Source of the DNA: Acidobacteriota bacterium
GTDB lineage: Bacteria > Acidobacteriota > Terriglobia > Bryobacterales > UBA6623
Assembly (NCBI GenBank): GCA_027624045.1
Contig: JAQBUE010000037.1
Span: forward strand, 1 to 34,206
DNA: 34,206 nucleotides
Reading direction: 5' to 3'
A program made the translations under genes and the position numbers. This document shows, piece by piece, positions 1-8,548 of this stretch (positions are counted from its first letter, which is position 1; the number at the start of each line of letters is the position of its first letter). The notes below the pieces were generated by a model. The model worked only from the letters and a program-made list of their open reading frames with translations. It made no database searches and was not told where the DNA came from.

Positions 1-66
1 GAAATCCCGCTTCACACCTCTTGGGTTGCCCATACATATATAGACGCTCCAACATGTCAAAAGGTG

Positions 67-333
67 TCATAATATTTTGCGGGACTCAATAGGCCACGAT
101 CGAGTTTTGGGACAGAACGCGATCGCCACCGGCACATCGTCGGCCACGCCGCATTGCACCATCACAGCCGGCCGCTCGTCTATTATGGCGTTCCAGATCG
201 CGCGGACCTTGTCGTAGTCGGTATCAGACGGCAAGACGACCTCGCCCTTCACGTTGGGCTTGAGTTCCTCTATCGCCTCATTGGAAAGATTTGGCTTGAG
301 TATATCTTCCAATTCGATCCCGGAATGTGTCAT
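67..333 (-). pseudogene. FAD-binding oxidoreductase, N-terminal remnant, frameshifted
   Basis: The 88-codon open frame starts with ATG at 333. Its central part (VLPSDTDYDKVRAIWNAIID, then RPAVMVQC) matches the start of the PCMH-type FAD-binding domain of BBE-like oxidoreductases, where a G-x-(V/L)-(L/I)-P-x-D-x-x-Y-D-x-A-R segment is followed by RPA-x-x-x-x-C. Complete family members are around 450 residues, so nearly all of the protein is missing. After VAIAF the frame loses similarity, while another frame of the same strand reads SQNSIVAY, resembling the usual ARENxLLVAV continuation, and then hits a stop. I read this as a frameshift plus truncation. The gene is probably dead and lies on the island side of the tRNA-Leu/integrase scar. 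A short unrelated protein is possible but less likely. Confidence 0.6.
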
Positions 334-785
334 GGGCGGTCTAAGGCCGTGAGATCGTCTGGCCGATCATACCGGTCCGATTCTACCTCTTAGCCGATAG
401 TTGGCGCGAACACCTTAGGACCGTATCGGCGGTGCGGCGGACTGAAGAGTTCGCTGAGAGACACGTGTCTGCGATCCGACGCAGTGCCGATACGGATTTG
501 TTGTACGAAGCCGCCCTTGCGATTTGGCAGGCCAATTGCTCTATGGGGATCCAGTAGTGTCCGGTTAACACTTCGCTTCTGGCTCAGAGGCCTTGTGGAA
601 TCACTAGGGTAGCCTTCCATATTTTTTTGATTTCAACCGCCATAACCCGTTTCCGGCGGCCTCTGCTCTCGACAATAGAGCATGAACTCCGGCCGCACGG
701 TCTTTGCGCAGTTGATCGATCATCTCCCCGCCTATCAGTTTCAAAGGTGCGTTACCCGCGGTCGGGGCGATCGCTTAACCTTGGG
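334..785. other. Stretch without a convincing gene, left of the recombinase fragment
   Basis: I see no supported gene here. A short plus-strand open frame from GTG 432 to TAG 557 (41 codons) is unrecognised and has no clear ribosome site. From about 627 the frame of the recombinase is open, but what it encodes before about residue 54 does not resemble an integrase N-terminal domain, so that part is probably unrelated DNA joined to a truncated gene. The sequence around 555-568 (TAGTGTCCGGTTAA) looks like it could be an insertion-sequence end, but no partner repeat or transposase is visible in the window. Confidence 0.4.
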
Positions 786-1412
786 CGGCTGTCGGAGTTA
801 CCTGAATACCTGCGGCCGGTCATCACGTTCGCTTACTACACGGGTTGCCGCAGAGGAGAGATCCTCGGACTGAGATGGTCGCAGGTGGATCTGAAACAAC
901 GCATTGTTCGCTTGGAGCCGGGTGAGACGAAGAACGACGAACCCCGTGAGATCCCGATGATCGGTGAGCTCAAAGACATGATCTCGATGCAAAAAGACAT
1001 CCGTGACCAACTTTGGCCTGCCTGTCCCTGGGTGTTCTTCAGGGATGGCGCTAGGATCAAGAACTTCCGTAAGGCCTGGGAATCTGGATTGGATCGCACA
1101 ATATCTAGATCTACCCCGGACCAAGCCAAGCTGTTCCATGACCTCCGGAGAACGGGCATCCGAAACCTCGTGAGGGCCGGGGTACCGGAGCGGGTCGCCA
1201 TGACGATCTCGGGACACAAGACGCGTTCCGTTTTCGATCGCTACAACATCGTTAACAGGAGGAATTTGCACGAAGCCGTGATGCGGCTAGAGCATCACAT
1301 TACAGAACTTGAAACCGACCGAGATGGGCACACTTTGGGCACACTTGCCCCTGATGAATGTTCCGGGAGCAAAAGTGGGGGCTCGATCGAGGAGCGTAAA
1401 CGATTGATGTGA
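786..1412 (+). pseudogene. Tyrosine recombinase/integrase, catalytic domain only
   Basis: This is the catalytic half of a phage-type tyrosine recombinase (site-specific DNA strand exchange). In the open frame that begins at 627 the active-site residues are all visible: Arg in TGCRRGE (about residue 75), Lys in GETKND (102), His-x-x-Arg in HDLRRT (171 and 174), His in SGHKTR (197) and the nucleophile Tyr in FDRYN (206). Recognisable similarity starts only near RLSELPEYLRPV, so the SAM-like core-binding domain is missing and there is no believable start codon with a ribosome site. The far C-terminal 30 residues are also non-conserved. Its 3' end lies 11 bp from the 3' end of tRNA-Leu, the usual arrangement for an integrase beside its attachment site. 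It is probably inactive alone despite an intact catalytic set. Confidence 0.75.
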
Positions 1413-1423
1413 TTCAGTTAACT

Positions 1424-1512
1424 TGGTGCTGGAGGAGGGGGTCGAACCCTCATGCCCAGTAAAGGGCGCTGGATTTTGAGTCCAGTGCGTCTGCCAGTTC
1501 CGCCACTCCAGC
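1424..1512 (-). tRNA. tRNA-Leu (anticodon CAA)
   Basis: Read on the minus strand, this is an 89-nt class II tRNA including an encoded CCA end. The acceptor stem pairs GCTGGAG with CTCCAGC, followed by discriminator A and CCA. The anticodon arm is CTGGA-CTCAAAA-TCCAG, placing CAA in the middle of the 7-nt loop (reads UUG). The T arm has GGGTTCGACCC in GAGGGTTCGACCCCCTC, and the long variable arm between anticodon and T stems fits leucine tRNAs. Its 3' end faces the truncated recombinase that ends at 1412, marking it as a likely integration target. Confidence 0.95.
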
Positions 1513-1552
1513 ACTATTGGAATCAATAACTTATGATGGGACAGGACCGCCG

Positions 1553-1675
1553 TTAACTCGGATTATCCTTCTCGCGGGCCGATTCAACCTTGCCGATGTA
1601 TTCTTCGAGCTTGGCGGCAACGTCATGCAGGTCCCGCTCACTCACGACATTATACCGATCAAAGACGCTCCGGGT
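1553..1675 (-). pseudogene. Tyrosine recombinase, C-terminal remnant with active-site Tyr
   Basis: The last ~40 codons before the TAA at 1553 read RTRSVFDRYNVVSERDLHD and continue AAKLEEYI. This is the C-terminal helix region of a tyrosine recombinase, including the nucleophile Tyr in DRYN. It is clearly related to, but diverged from, the same segment of the plus-strand recombinase (TRSVFDRYNIVNRRNLHE). The open frame extends upstream to 1882, but that part has no integrase similarity and overlaps the 3' end of the neighbouring hydrolase in another frame, so I annotate only the homologous piece. Together with the fragment at 786-1412 it shows that at least two integrase genes have decayed on either side of this tRNA. 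Confidence 0.7.
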
Positions 1676-1848
1676 CCGTTCCCTGTTCGCTTGCCCTAGG
1701 GCGTTGGGGAAGAAAGTGTCCGCCAAGCCGAGCGCATCACCTCCGATCCCGAAGAAGGCGCCTCCGATCCATCGAACGGTTCTGACAGCCGCATCGATTG
1801 CCGGGTGTACAAGATAATCGTCCGACTGGGGCTCTCGCGACGCCAGCT

Positions 1849-2928
1849 TCACCGAGCCGGTGCTCCTCGGCCCTTCAACCACGAATCAAGGAACAGAAAA
1901 GCCTTAAAACGCGTTTCATCCGGGAAGTCGTGTTCGGCCACCGGATAGTGCGCTACCAACCGATCGCGAACGCTGAAGATCTTCGCATAAACGGGCGACG
2001 CCGCGTCAACACACCTCCTCACGCCGGAGACTTCGAAATTCGAGTCGTTGATCGGCGCGTTGATGAACACAGGCCGTGGCGCGATCGCTCCGAGGATCTC
2101 GCTGAAGTCGAACGGCATCTTCTCGGGATCTTTGCCATAAACATCAGCGACCCGCGGCATATATTTGTCCTGGCCCCAGCCCCACAAATCGCCCCCCATG
2201 TATTGCGCGAACGCATTGAAGCCGCAGCTCGTAACCACAACTTTGATGCGCTCGTCGAACGCGGTCAGAAAAAGAGAGTTGTGTCCCCCGAGTGAGTGGC
2301 CGATGGCGCCGATTCGTTCGGGGTCAACCTCGTCCATCGACTGCAGCAGATCGACAGCGCGCATATGGTTGTGGATCCCCTTCATCGTGGTGCTGACATA
2401 GCCCAAATCGTACGGGCTCGTTTGGGGCTCGCCCATGTAGGGGTAATCGGGCGCAATTGTGACGTAGCCTCGCTCGGCCAGTTCCAGCGCCGAGGCCCGC
2501 CGCGGGCGACCGCCGACTCCGGCGACGATCCCTTTGCCGAACTTCACCGATGTCGGATGCGGCACGACCATTGCCGGCATTCGCCCTTTTCGATTCTTCG
2601 GGATGAATAGGTAGGCGTTGACGCGGTCGCCCTTCTTGGCCTGATAGCTGATCTTGCGGCGGATGATGTCGCCAAAATCGTCCTCGCGGATCAGCTTCAC
2701 ATCGAGCGGCGGTTTAGGATCGTCTGGCACGGGCCCCATCACGAGCTGCATGTTTTCCAGGATGTGTTGGCGGCGCTTTTCCCAGTCATGCTCATTGCGC
2801 ACCGCTTGGCGCTTGCCCGCGGGGTCGAGGTAATAGAGCAAGTCAAACTTGTCGGGATAAAAGGGCGGTTCGGCTGCAACGGCGGCGACGCCCCAAAGTA
2901 GGACGAGAACGAACAAGGCGCGTTTCAT
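1849..2928 (-). CDS. Secreted alpha/beta hydrolase (dienelactone-hydrolase/acetyl-esterase-like)
   Basis: The 359-residue product begins with a clear Sec signal peptide (MKRALFVLVLLWGVAAVAA, cleavage near residue 19), so it should act in the periplasm or outside. I chose the ATG at 2928 because it puts the signal peptide at the N-terminus; the frame stays open only a little further, to a TTG at 2946. The alpha/beta hydrolase fold is indicated by the nucleophile elbow GHSLGG (Ser212), an upstream VVPHP oxyanion-type segment near 122-126, an Asp candidate in NAPINDSN and a catalytic His in AEHDFPDE near 335. Proteins of this type hydrolyse ester bonds of small or carbohydrate-linked substrates; the actual substrate cannot be read from the sequence. 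It lies 43 bp downstream of apbE on the same strand and may be read through from the nqr operon, but no functional link is evident. Confidence 0.85.
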   Translation of the reverse strand: MKRALFVLVLLWGVAAVAAEPPFYPDKFDLLYYLDPAGKRQAVRNEHDWEKRRQHILENMQLVMGPVPDDPKPPLDVKLIREDDFGDIIRRKISYQAKKGDRVNAYLFIPKNRKGRMPAMVVPHPTSVKFGKGIVAGVGGRPRRASALELAERGYVTIAPDYPYMGEPQTSPYDLGYVSTTMKGIHNHMRAVDLLQSMDEVDPERIGAIGHSLGGHNSLFLTAFDERIKVVVTSCGFNAFAQYMGGDLWGWGQDKYMPRVADVYGKDPEKMPFDFSEILGAIAPRPVFINAPINDSNFEVSGVRRCVDAASPVYAKIFSVRDRLVAHYPVAEHDFPDETRFKAFLFLDSWLKGRGAPAR

Positions 2929-2971
2929 GTAGCCAGAGTATGGCAAGAAGAGCAGCCCGATTCAAGCCCGC

Positions 2972-4003
2972 CTACTGTATAGACAAGTCGGCAAAGGCGG
3001 GTGTCGCCGCTTCCGTGAACTCCCCGTCATCTCCGCGAATTAGCAGCAATACCGCCAGCTCATGATCGCTGGCGAACGTGAGAGCTTCCTCCTCGCCCAT
3101 CACCATCAGCGCCGTTGCAAGGGCGTCGGCCGTCATGCACGATTTGTGAAGCACGCTCACCGACGCCAGCCGGTGCATTACCGGCCGCCCTGTGCGGGGG
3201 TCGATTGTGTGTGAATAGCGGGTGCCATCTCGTTCGATAAAGTTGCGGTAGTCCCCTGACGTCGCCATGGCTCTGTCACTGAGCGGGACGATCCGCTCCG
3301 TCGCCGCGCTGCCCGCGACGGGCTTTTCCACCGCGATTCGCCATGGCTCGCCCGCGGCGTTACGTCCGGCTGTTCGCACTTCGCCGCCGACTTCGACCAT
3401 GTGGTTTTGCCGGCCCAGTTTCGTGAGAGCTTCCGAGACGCGATCGACGGCGTAGCCCTTGGCAATCGCCGAGAGGTCGCAGCGCGTATCAGCGTGTGTT
3501 TTGTGGATCGCTCCGGCCGCGGGGTCAACGACTACGTTCCGCCAGCCGACGGACGCGCGAAGCACCATAAGCTCGTCTTCTGTCGGGATTCGTTCTGGAT
3601 TGGAAGGCCCGAAGCCCCAGACGTCGACGAGCGGGCCGACTGTGATGTCGAACGCCCCGCCCGTGAATTCACTGATGCGGGCGGATTCGGCGAAAACATC
3701 GAGCGTCTCTCTCGACAGCGCGAACGCGGTCGTTGCGGGTGAGCGATTGAAACGCGACAGTTCCGAGTCGTCCTGGTAGGTCGACATCTTACTGTTGACG
3801 TTCTCCAGTTCGTCGGTTATGATCCGCGCGAGTTCGTCCTGCTCAGTGTCGGAGAGACGCGGGGCAACCACCTTGACGTGGTAAGCCGTTCCCATCGTCG
3901 GTCCTTGAAAAAGAAACTCCGCTGGTGGGGCGGGGGAAGGAACCGAACAAGATACAGCAAGTGCGCTCCAAACGCAGACGGCGCAAGCTGTCCAGGTCGA
4001 CAA
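2972..4003 (-). CDS. apbE: FAD:protein FMN transferase ApbE, lipoprotein
   Basis: ApbE splits FAD and attaches FMN through a phosphoester bond to Ser/Thr in D-x-x-(S/T)-G-A-T motifs, here most obviously those of NqrB and NqrC encoded just upstream. The 343-residue product has a short hydrophobic signal ending in the lipobox LAVSC (lipidated Cys19), placing it on the periplasmic side of a membrane. Family motifs are present: FQGPTMGTAYHV, FDITVGPLVDVWGFG, DLSAIAKGYAVD, ATSGDYRNF, SHTIDPRTGRP and MTADALATALMVMG, the last two forming the Mg/FAD site. The start is a TTG at 4003, chosen because it gives the correct lipoprotein signal and sits 11 nt after the nqrF stop, so the gene is probably co-transcribed and supplies the maturation step for the complex. 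Confidence 0.95.
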   Translation of the reverse strand: MSTWTACAVCVWSALAVSCSVPSPAPPAEFLFQGPTMGTAYHVKVVAPRLSDTEQDELARIITDELENVNSKMSTYQDDSELSRFNRSPATTAFALSRETLDVFAESARISEFTGGAFDITVGPLVDVWGFGPSNPERIPTEDELMVLRASVGWRNVVVDPAAGAIHKTHADTRCDLSAIAKGYAVDRVSEALTKLGRQNHMVEVGGEVRTAGRNAAGEPWRIAVEKPVAGSAATERIVPLSDRAMATSGDYRNFIERDGTRYSHTIDPRTGRPVMHRLASVSVLHKSCMTADALATALMVMGEEEALTFASDHELAVLLLIRGDDGEFTEAATPAFADLSIQ

Positions 4004-4014
4004 GGCTGGAATAG

Positions 4015-5241
4015 CTAGCCTCCGAAGTCGTCAGACAAGATGTTTTCGGCCTCGACGCCCAGGTCGTCGAGCATCTTGAAGCACGCGGACATCATCGGCG
4101 GCGGCCCGCACATGTAATATTCGATGTCCTCGGGCGCCGCGTGGTCTTTGAGGTAGTGGTCGTAGAGGACTTGGTGGATGAACCCGGTATTGCCCGTCCA
4201 GTTCTCCTCCGGGAGGGGCTCAGACAGGGCCAAGTGCCACTCAAAATTCGGATTCTCCGCGGCGATCTTGTCGAAGTGATCGATGTAGAACGCCTCACGC
4301 AGGCTGCGGGCACCATACCAGAACGAAACCTTCCGCTTGGTGCGCAGACGCCCGAACTGATCGAAGATATGCGAGCGCATCGGGGCCATGCCTGCTCCGC
4401 CGCCGATATACACCATCTCCGCCTCTGTGTCCTTCGCGAAAAATTCGCCGAATGGCCCTGAGATGGTCACCTCGTCGCCCGGTTTCAAGCTGAAAATGTA
4501 GGACGACATCACACCCGGCGGCGTCCCCTTAGGCGCGCGCGGCGGCGGGGTGGCAACCCGGACATTGAGCATAATAATGCTCGTTTCGTCCGGGTAGTTG
4601 GCCATCGAATAGGCCCGGTCAATGGCCTCATCGGTTCCGGCGGTCAGTTCCCAAATATGGTACTTATCCCAGTCGGGACGAAACTGCTCTTCCACCTCGA
4701 AATCGCGGTAAAGCGTCGTGTAGGGCGGGCAAGTGATCTGGATGTAGCCGCCGGCCTTGAACGGAACAGCTTCGCCCGGCGGGAGTTCCAAGATCAGTTC
4801 CTTGATGAAGGTCGCGACATTCTTGTTCGAGCGTACCTTGCAACGCCACTGCTTCACGCTGAAGATTTCAGATGGGACATGAATCTTGAGATCCTGTTTG
4901 ACCTTGACCTGGCAGGATAAACGGCATCCCTCGCGTGCTTCACCGCGCGTGATATGGCTCGTTTCGGTAGGCAACATCGCGCCGCCGCCTTCGTCGACCT
5001 CGACTCTGCAGACGCCGCAAGTCCCTTTCCCGCCACACGCGGACGGGATGAAGATCTTATTGTTCGCGAGGGCGTTGAGCAGACTGCCGCCGGCGGGCAC
5101 CCTGAGTACTTTCGACTCGTCATCGTTGATGATGATGTTGACTTCGCCGGCAGCGACCAGCTTGTTGCGAGCAATCATCAACACCGCCACGAGCGTCAAG
5201 ATGACGGCGGTAAACATGAAGACGCCGAGCAGGATAGTCAT
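4015..5241 (-). CDS. nqrF: Na+-translocating NADH:quinone reductase subunit F
   Basis: NqrF is the NADH-oxidising entry subunit: NADH reduces FAD, then a 2Fe-2S cluster passes electrons into the membrane part. The 408-residue protein has one N-terminal membrane helix (about residues 3-24). A plant-ferredoxin-type domain follows, with cluster ligands Cys69, Cys75, Cys78 and Cys110 ([10 protein letters not shown] then RLSCQ). Next is a ferredoxin-reductase FAD domain with RAYSMANYP and an NADH domain with [12 protein letters not shown] and MCGPPPMM. The length is the family norm (about 407). Only 3 nt separate it from nqrE. Nothing essential is missing. Confidence 0.98.
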   Translation of the reverse strand: MTILLGVFMFTAVILTLVAVLMIARNKLVAAGEVNIIINDDESKVLRVPAGGSLLNALANNKIFIPSACGGKGTCGVCRVEVDEGGGAMLPTETSHITRGEAREGCRLSCQVKVKQDLKIHVPSEIFSVKQWRCKVRSNKNVATFIKELILELPPGEAVPFKAGGYIQITCPPYTTLYRDFEVEEQFRPDWDKYHIWELTAGTDEAIDRAYSMANYPDETSIIMLNVRVATPPPRAPKGTPPGVMSSYIFSLKPGDEVTISGPFGEFFAKDTEAEMVYIGGGAGMAPMRSHIFDQFGRLRTKRKVSFWYGARSLREAFYIDHFDKIAAENPNFEWHLALSEPLPEENWTGNTGFIHQVLYDHYLKDHAAPEDIEYYMCGPPPMMSACFKMLDDLGVEAENILSDDFGG

Positions 5242-5244
5242 GGC

Positions 5245-5862
5245 TTAGAGCTGCACTCCCGCGAAGGCCATGAATCCGATCGCCATCAATCCAGTAACGA
5301 TAAACGTCATCCCCAGCCCTCGCAGGCCGGGAGGGACGTTGCTATAGTGCATCCGTTCGCGGATCGAAGCCAGCGCCACGATCGCAAGCGCCCACCCAAT
5401 GCCGGAACCGAGTCCGAACACCGTGCTCTCGGCCAGCGTGTAGTCGCGCTCGACCATGAAGAGCGAAGCGCCGAGGATGGCGCAGTTCACGGCGATCAGA
5501 GGCAGGAAGATTCCGAGCGCGTTGTAGAGCACCGGCACATAGCGATCAAGGCCCATTTCAACGATCTGAGTGACGGCGGCAATGGTTCCGATATAGCAGA
5601 GGAATCCGAGAAATGAGAGATCGTATTGCGCCAGTCTTGGATCGACCCAGGCCAGGGCTCCATCTTGCAGTAGATAGTGACGCAGCAGATTGTTCATTGG
5701 CACCGTGATGGTGAGCACGAAAATCACCGCGCCGCCCAATCCGATCGCCGTGTTCACTTTCTTCGATACCGCCAAGAAAGAACACATCCCGAGGAAGAAC
5801 GCGAGCGCCATGTTCTCCACGAAGATGGCTTTGACCGCAAGAGAAAGATAATGCTCCAACAT
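5245..5862 (-). CDS. nqrE: Na+-translocating NADH:quinone reductase subunit E
   Basis: NqrE is a six-helix membrane subunit that pairs with NqrD and shares an intramembrane iron-sulfur centre between them. The 205-residue sequence is almost entirely hydrophobic helices and keeps the two symmetric half-motifs with conserved cysteines, GMCSFLAVS (Cys27) and AVNCAILG (Cys127). The start ATG at 5862 is one base from the nqrD stop, so translation is probably coupled. The Rnf subunit A is related, but the full nqrABCDEF order and the NqrA/NqrF neighbours settle the assignment. Confidence 0.97.
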   Translation of the reverse strand: MLEHYLSLAVKAIFVENMALAFFLGMCSFLAVSKKVNTAIGLGGAVIFVLTITVPMNNLLRHYLLQDGALAWVDPRLAQYDLSFLGFLCYIGTIAAVTQIVEMGLDRYVPVLYNALGIFLPLIAVNCAILGASLFMVERDYTLAESTVFGLGSGIGWALAIVALASIRERMHYSNVPPGLRGLGMTFIVTGLMAIGFMAFAGVQL

Positions 5863-5863
5863 T

Positions 5864-6490
5864 TCAGCCCTCCTCCTCGATCTGATTCGGCTTCCAGGTA
5901 CGCAGGCCCCATATCAAGAAACCGATAATGAAGAACGCGCCCGCCGACGTCAGCATGATGCCGTTCGGGTTGTACCAACCACCCTCGGTCACAAGCGGCA
6001 ATACGCTGTAGCCCATCAGCTTCCCGGCCCCGAACAGTTCCCGGATCGTGCCTGTCACAATCAAGACCAGACTGTAGCCAAACCCGTTACCCAAGCCGTC
6101 GGCCACGCTTAGCGCCGGCCCGTTTTGCATCGCGAACGCTTCGGCCCGGCCCATGATGATGCAGTTGGTGATGATCAACCCGACGAAAACGGAAAGCTGT
6201 TTGCTGATTTCAAACAGATACGCTTTCAGGAGCTGATCCGCCACGATGACGAGCGAGGCGATAATGGTCAACTGCACAATGATACGGATCGAACTCGGGA
6301 TCTGATCCCGGATCAAGCTGATCGAGAAGTTCGAGAGCGTCAGGACGAAAACGACCGCGGCGCACATTACGATGGACGTCTCGAGCTTCGTCGTGACCGC
6401 CAGCGCCGAGCAAATGCCGAGCACTTGCAGTGCGATCGGATTGTTTTCCAGCAGCGGATCAAGAAACGCTTTATTAGCGGGGCTTGCCAT
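5864..6490 (-). CDS. nqrD: Na+-translocating NADH:quinone reductase subunit D
   Basis: NqrD is the partner of NqrE in the membrane core. The 208-residue protein has about six hydrophobic helices, the cysteine motifs GICSALAV (Cys27) and [14 protein letters not shown] (Cys110), and the family end segment after [20 protein letters not shown]. It follows nqrC by 26 nt and precedes nqrE by one base. The length and the paired cysteine half-motifs match the family, so it should be functional. Confidence 0.97.
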   Translation of the reverse strand: MASPANKAFLDPLLENNPIALQVLGICSALAVTTKLETSIVMCAAVVFVLTLSNFSISLIRDQIPSSIRIIVQLTIIASLVIVADQLLKAYLFEISKQLSVFVGLIITNCIIMGRAEAFAMQNGPALSVADGLGNGFGYSLVLIVTGTIRELFGAGKLMGYSVLPLVTEGGWYNPNGIMLTSAGAFFIIGFLIWGLRTWKPNQIEEEG

Positions 6491-6516
6491 GGATCACTCT
6501 CTATTCCTTATCGTAG

Positions 6517-7290
6517 CTAGCGACTCTTACGGAAGTTCTCAAGATACGGACCGAAGCCGTTTTCACCAAGCCAAAAGTCCAGCATGTTCGTCACGCCACG
6601 GCTCGTAATCGTGGCTCCCGAGAGGCCATCCACCTGGTGCGGCGCCTCGGACGGCGGGCCCACTTTGCCCTTGATGACCTTGATGGCCGGTTCCCAGTTC
6701 TCGTCGAAAGCCACGCGGCCCGGCCACAGGGCTTTCCAGCTCGGGTTATCGACCTCGCCTCCCAGGCCGGGTGTCTCTTTGTGCTGGTAGTAGGTGAGTC
6801 CGCGAATGGTCTTCGTATCGGCGTCGAGCGCCAGGAAGCCGTAGAGCGTCCCCCATAAACCGTAGCCCTCAATCGGCAGCACGATCATCTTGACCTGCCC
6901 CTGGTCGTCGAGCACGTGATAGACGACCGCATACGTCGGCAGTCTCTTGATTACCGAAGGATTGGGTGGAATCTCGCGGCTCATCTCAGGATCTTTCTGG
7001 GCCTTTTGTTGATCGTAGTTTGCCGGATCGATATCGGTGTTTTCCTTGCCGCTCTCCAGATCAACAGCCACCGTCTTAATGTTCTTGAAAATCTCTTCCA
7101 CTTGCTGGGCTGAGACTGGCTGACCTGCCTCAATCAACCCTGCCGCCGATAGCATGTTCTTGCGCTTATCGAGTGTCGCGTTGGCGTCTTGGAGGTCCGA
7201 CAACGACACGGCGGCGGTTGAGACCAAAATGGCGCAAACGACGCACACTAGGGCTGCGAAGAGAATCGTATAGCGGACGCTATGCTGCAT
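6517..7290 (-). CDS. nqrC: Na+-translocating NADH:quinone reductase subunit C (covalent FMN)
   Basis: NqrC carries a covalently bound FMN and passes electrons to NqrB. The 257-residue product has one N-terminal membrane helix (about 7-27) and an FMN-binding domain ending in the ApbE target DGLSGAT, with attachment Thr227. YQHKETPGLGGEV is the other hallmark of the family. The frame is open to 7338, but I place the start at ATG 7290: it gives the conserved N-terminus directly before the membrane helix and overlaps the end of nqrB by 11 nt, typical of coupled translation. Confidence 0.96.
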   Translation of the reverse strand: MQHSVRYTILFAALVCVVCAILVSTAAVSLSDLQDANATLDKRKNMLSAAGLIEAGQPVSAQQVEEIFKNIKTVAVDLESGKENTDIDPANYDQQKAQKDPEMSREIPPNPSVIKRLPTYAVVYHVLDDQGQVKMIVLPIEGYGLWGTLYGFLALDADTKTIRGLTYYQHKETPGLGGEVDNPSWKALWPGRVAFDENWEPAIKVIKGKVGPPSEAPHQVDGLSGATITSRGVTNMLDFWLGENGFGPYLENFRKSR

Positions 7291-8548
7291 AACGTGCCCT
7301 CCGCCGTTTGACATTCGCCTGCACAACGAAGTGGTCAATCAAAGCCGCGAACAGGTTCATGAACAGGATCGCGAGCATCATGCCCTCCGGGTAAGCTGGA
7401 TTCACGACCCGGATCAAAATCGCCAGCATCCCGATCAGGAAGCCATAGATGTAACGGCCCGTTTCCGAGTGCGCCGCCGAAACAGGGTCCGTAGCCATGA
7501 ACACGGCGCCGAAGGCCCATCCCCCGAGCACGAAGTGCCACCCAAACGGCACGTTGAACAATAGATTTGTTTCCGACCCGACGGCATTCAACAGCAACGT
7601 GGTCGCATACGAGCCCCCCACGACGCCCAGCATGATGCGCCATGAGCCGACACGCGAGACGATCAATACCACGGCCCCGAAGATGCAAGCGGCGGTGGAT
7701 GTTTCACCCATCGAGCCGGGGATCAGGCCCCAAAATGCGTCCCACCAATCGGCACCTTCCGTCAACGCCGCCTTTCCGGCAACGGCGGCCCCGGCCAGCC
7801 AAGTGGCGCCGCTGACGCCGTCCACCGCGCCGCTGGCGGCCTGCCAAGTGGCACCGCCTACGCCGTCCACCGATCTATTGACAGCCGTCCACACCTTGGT
7901 GCCGGAAATCTGCGCCGGGTAGGCGAAGAACAGGAACGCGCGGGCGGTCAGCGCGGGATTCAGAATATTCATCCCTGTCCCGCCGAAAATCTCCTTGCCG
8001 ATAATGACGCCGAACGTGATCCCCATCGCGACTTGCCACAGCGGGATCGTCGGCGGCAGGATTAGCGGGAAGAGCATCCCGGTAACGAGAAAACCTTCAT
8101 TGATCTCATGCCGGCGTACGATGGAAAACAGTGCCTCGCAGCCGCCGCCTACCCCAAACGTCACCATGAGAACCGGCAGGTAGTAGAGCGCGCCATGGAC
8201 AACGCAGGCCAGCATGTCAGCCGGGTCCCAAGCTCCATAGCCTAGCCATTGCGCCACGCCTGTCTGCCAAGTATCCAGGGGCAGCGCTCCCTGCGAAATC
8301 GCCAGATGCGCCTGGTATCCGGTGTTGTACATCGCCATGAAGACGCACGGAATCAGGGCGACGACCACCGTCATCATCATGCGCTTGAGGTCCAGGCCGT
8401 CGCGCACATGCGATGCGCCCTTGGTCACCGTTCCCGGAGTGAACATGAACGTGTCCACCATCTCGTAGACCGGATAAGCGGACTCGAGTTTGCCGCCCTT
8501 CTTGAAGTGCCGGGCTTGCGCGTCGAAGATGGATCGCAGGAACTGCAT
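7280..8548 (-). CDS. nqrB: Na+-translocating NADH:quinone reductase subunit B (covalent FMN, duplicated motif)
   Basis: NqrB is the largest membrane subunit, carrying covalent FMN and riboflavin and forming the sodium path and quinone site. The 422-residue product starts at ATG 8548, overlapping the nqrA stop as TGATG; the extra N-terminal codons of the longer open frame are not conserved. It has about ten hydrophobic helices and the family segments GGGCEALFSIVRRHEINEGF and GKEIFGGTGMNILNPALTAR. The FMN-attachment region is unusual: two tandem copies 15 residues apart, DGVGGATW (Thr234) and DGVSGATW (Thr249). Only the second fully fits the ApbE consensus D-x-x-(S/T)-G-A-T. Removing one copy gives a length near 407, close to ordinary NqrB. 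Confidence 0.97.
   Translation of the reverse strand: MQFLRSIFDAQARHFKKGGKLESAYPVYEMVDTFMFTPGTVTKGASHVRDGLDLKRMMMTVVVALIPCVFMAMYNTGYQAHLAISQGALPLDTWQTGVAQWLGYGAWDPADMLACVVHGALYYLPVLMVTFGVGGGCEALFSIVRRHEINEGFLVTGMLFPLILPPTIPLWQVAMGITFGVIIGKEIFGGTGMNILNPALTARAFLFFAYPAQISGTKVWTAVNRSVDGVGGATWQAASGAVDGVSGATWLAGAAVAGKAALTEGADWWDAFWGLIPGSMGETSTAACIFGAVVLIVSRVGSWRIMLGVVGGSYATTLLLNAVGSETNLLFNVPFGWHFVLGGWAFGAVFMATDPVSAAHSETGRYIYGFLIGMLAILIRVVNPAYPEGMMLAILFMNLFAALIDHFVVQANVKRRRARYAA
7793..7872 (-). repeat. 45-bp-period tandem duplication inside nqrB
   Basis: Two 35-base blocks, 7793-7827 and 7838-7872, match at 31 of 35 positions and are offset by exactly 45 bases, so the reading frame is kept. They encode the repeated DGV(S/G)GATW element of NqrB. 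One of the differences changes Ser to Gly in the upstream copy, as expected if one copy is free to drift. Confidence 0.9.

Noticed and set aside
432..557. 41-codon plus-strand open frame beginning with GTG and ending MGIQ
   Set aside because: No ribosome site, no recognised motif, and located in decayed island sequence.
555..568. Possible insertion-sequence terminal repeat (TAGTGTCCGGTTAA)
   Set aside because: No second copy, no target duplication and no transposase seen in the window.
1287..1526. 79-codon minus-strand open frame with WRNWQTH and GSTPSSSTK
   Set aside because: It is the translation of tRNA-Leu(CAA), a well-known false protein.
5245..6490. Rnf complex rather than Nqr
   Set aside because: NqrD/E resemble RnfE/A, but NqrA, the NqrF reductase and the nqrABCDEF order identify Nqr.
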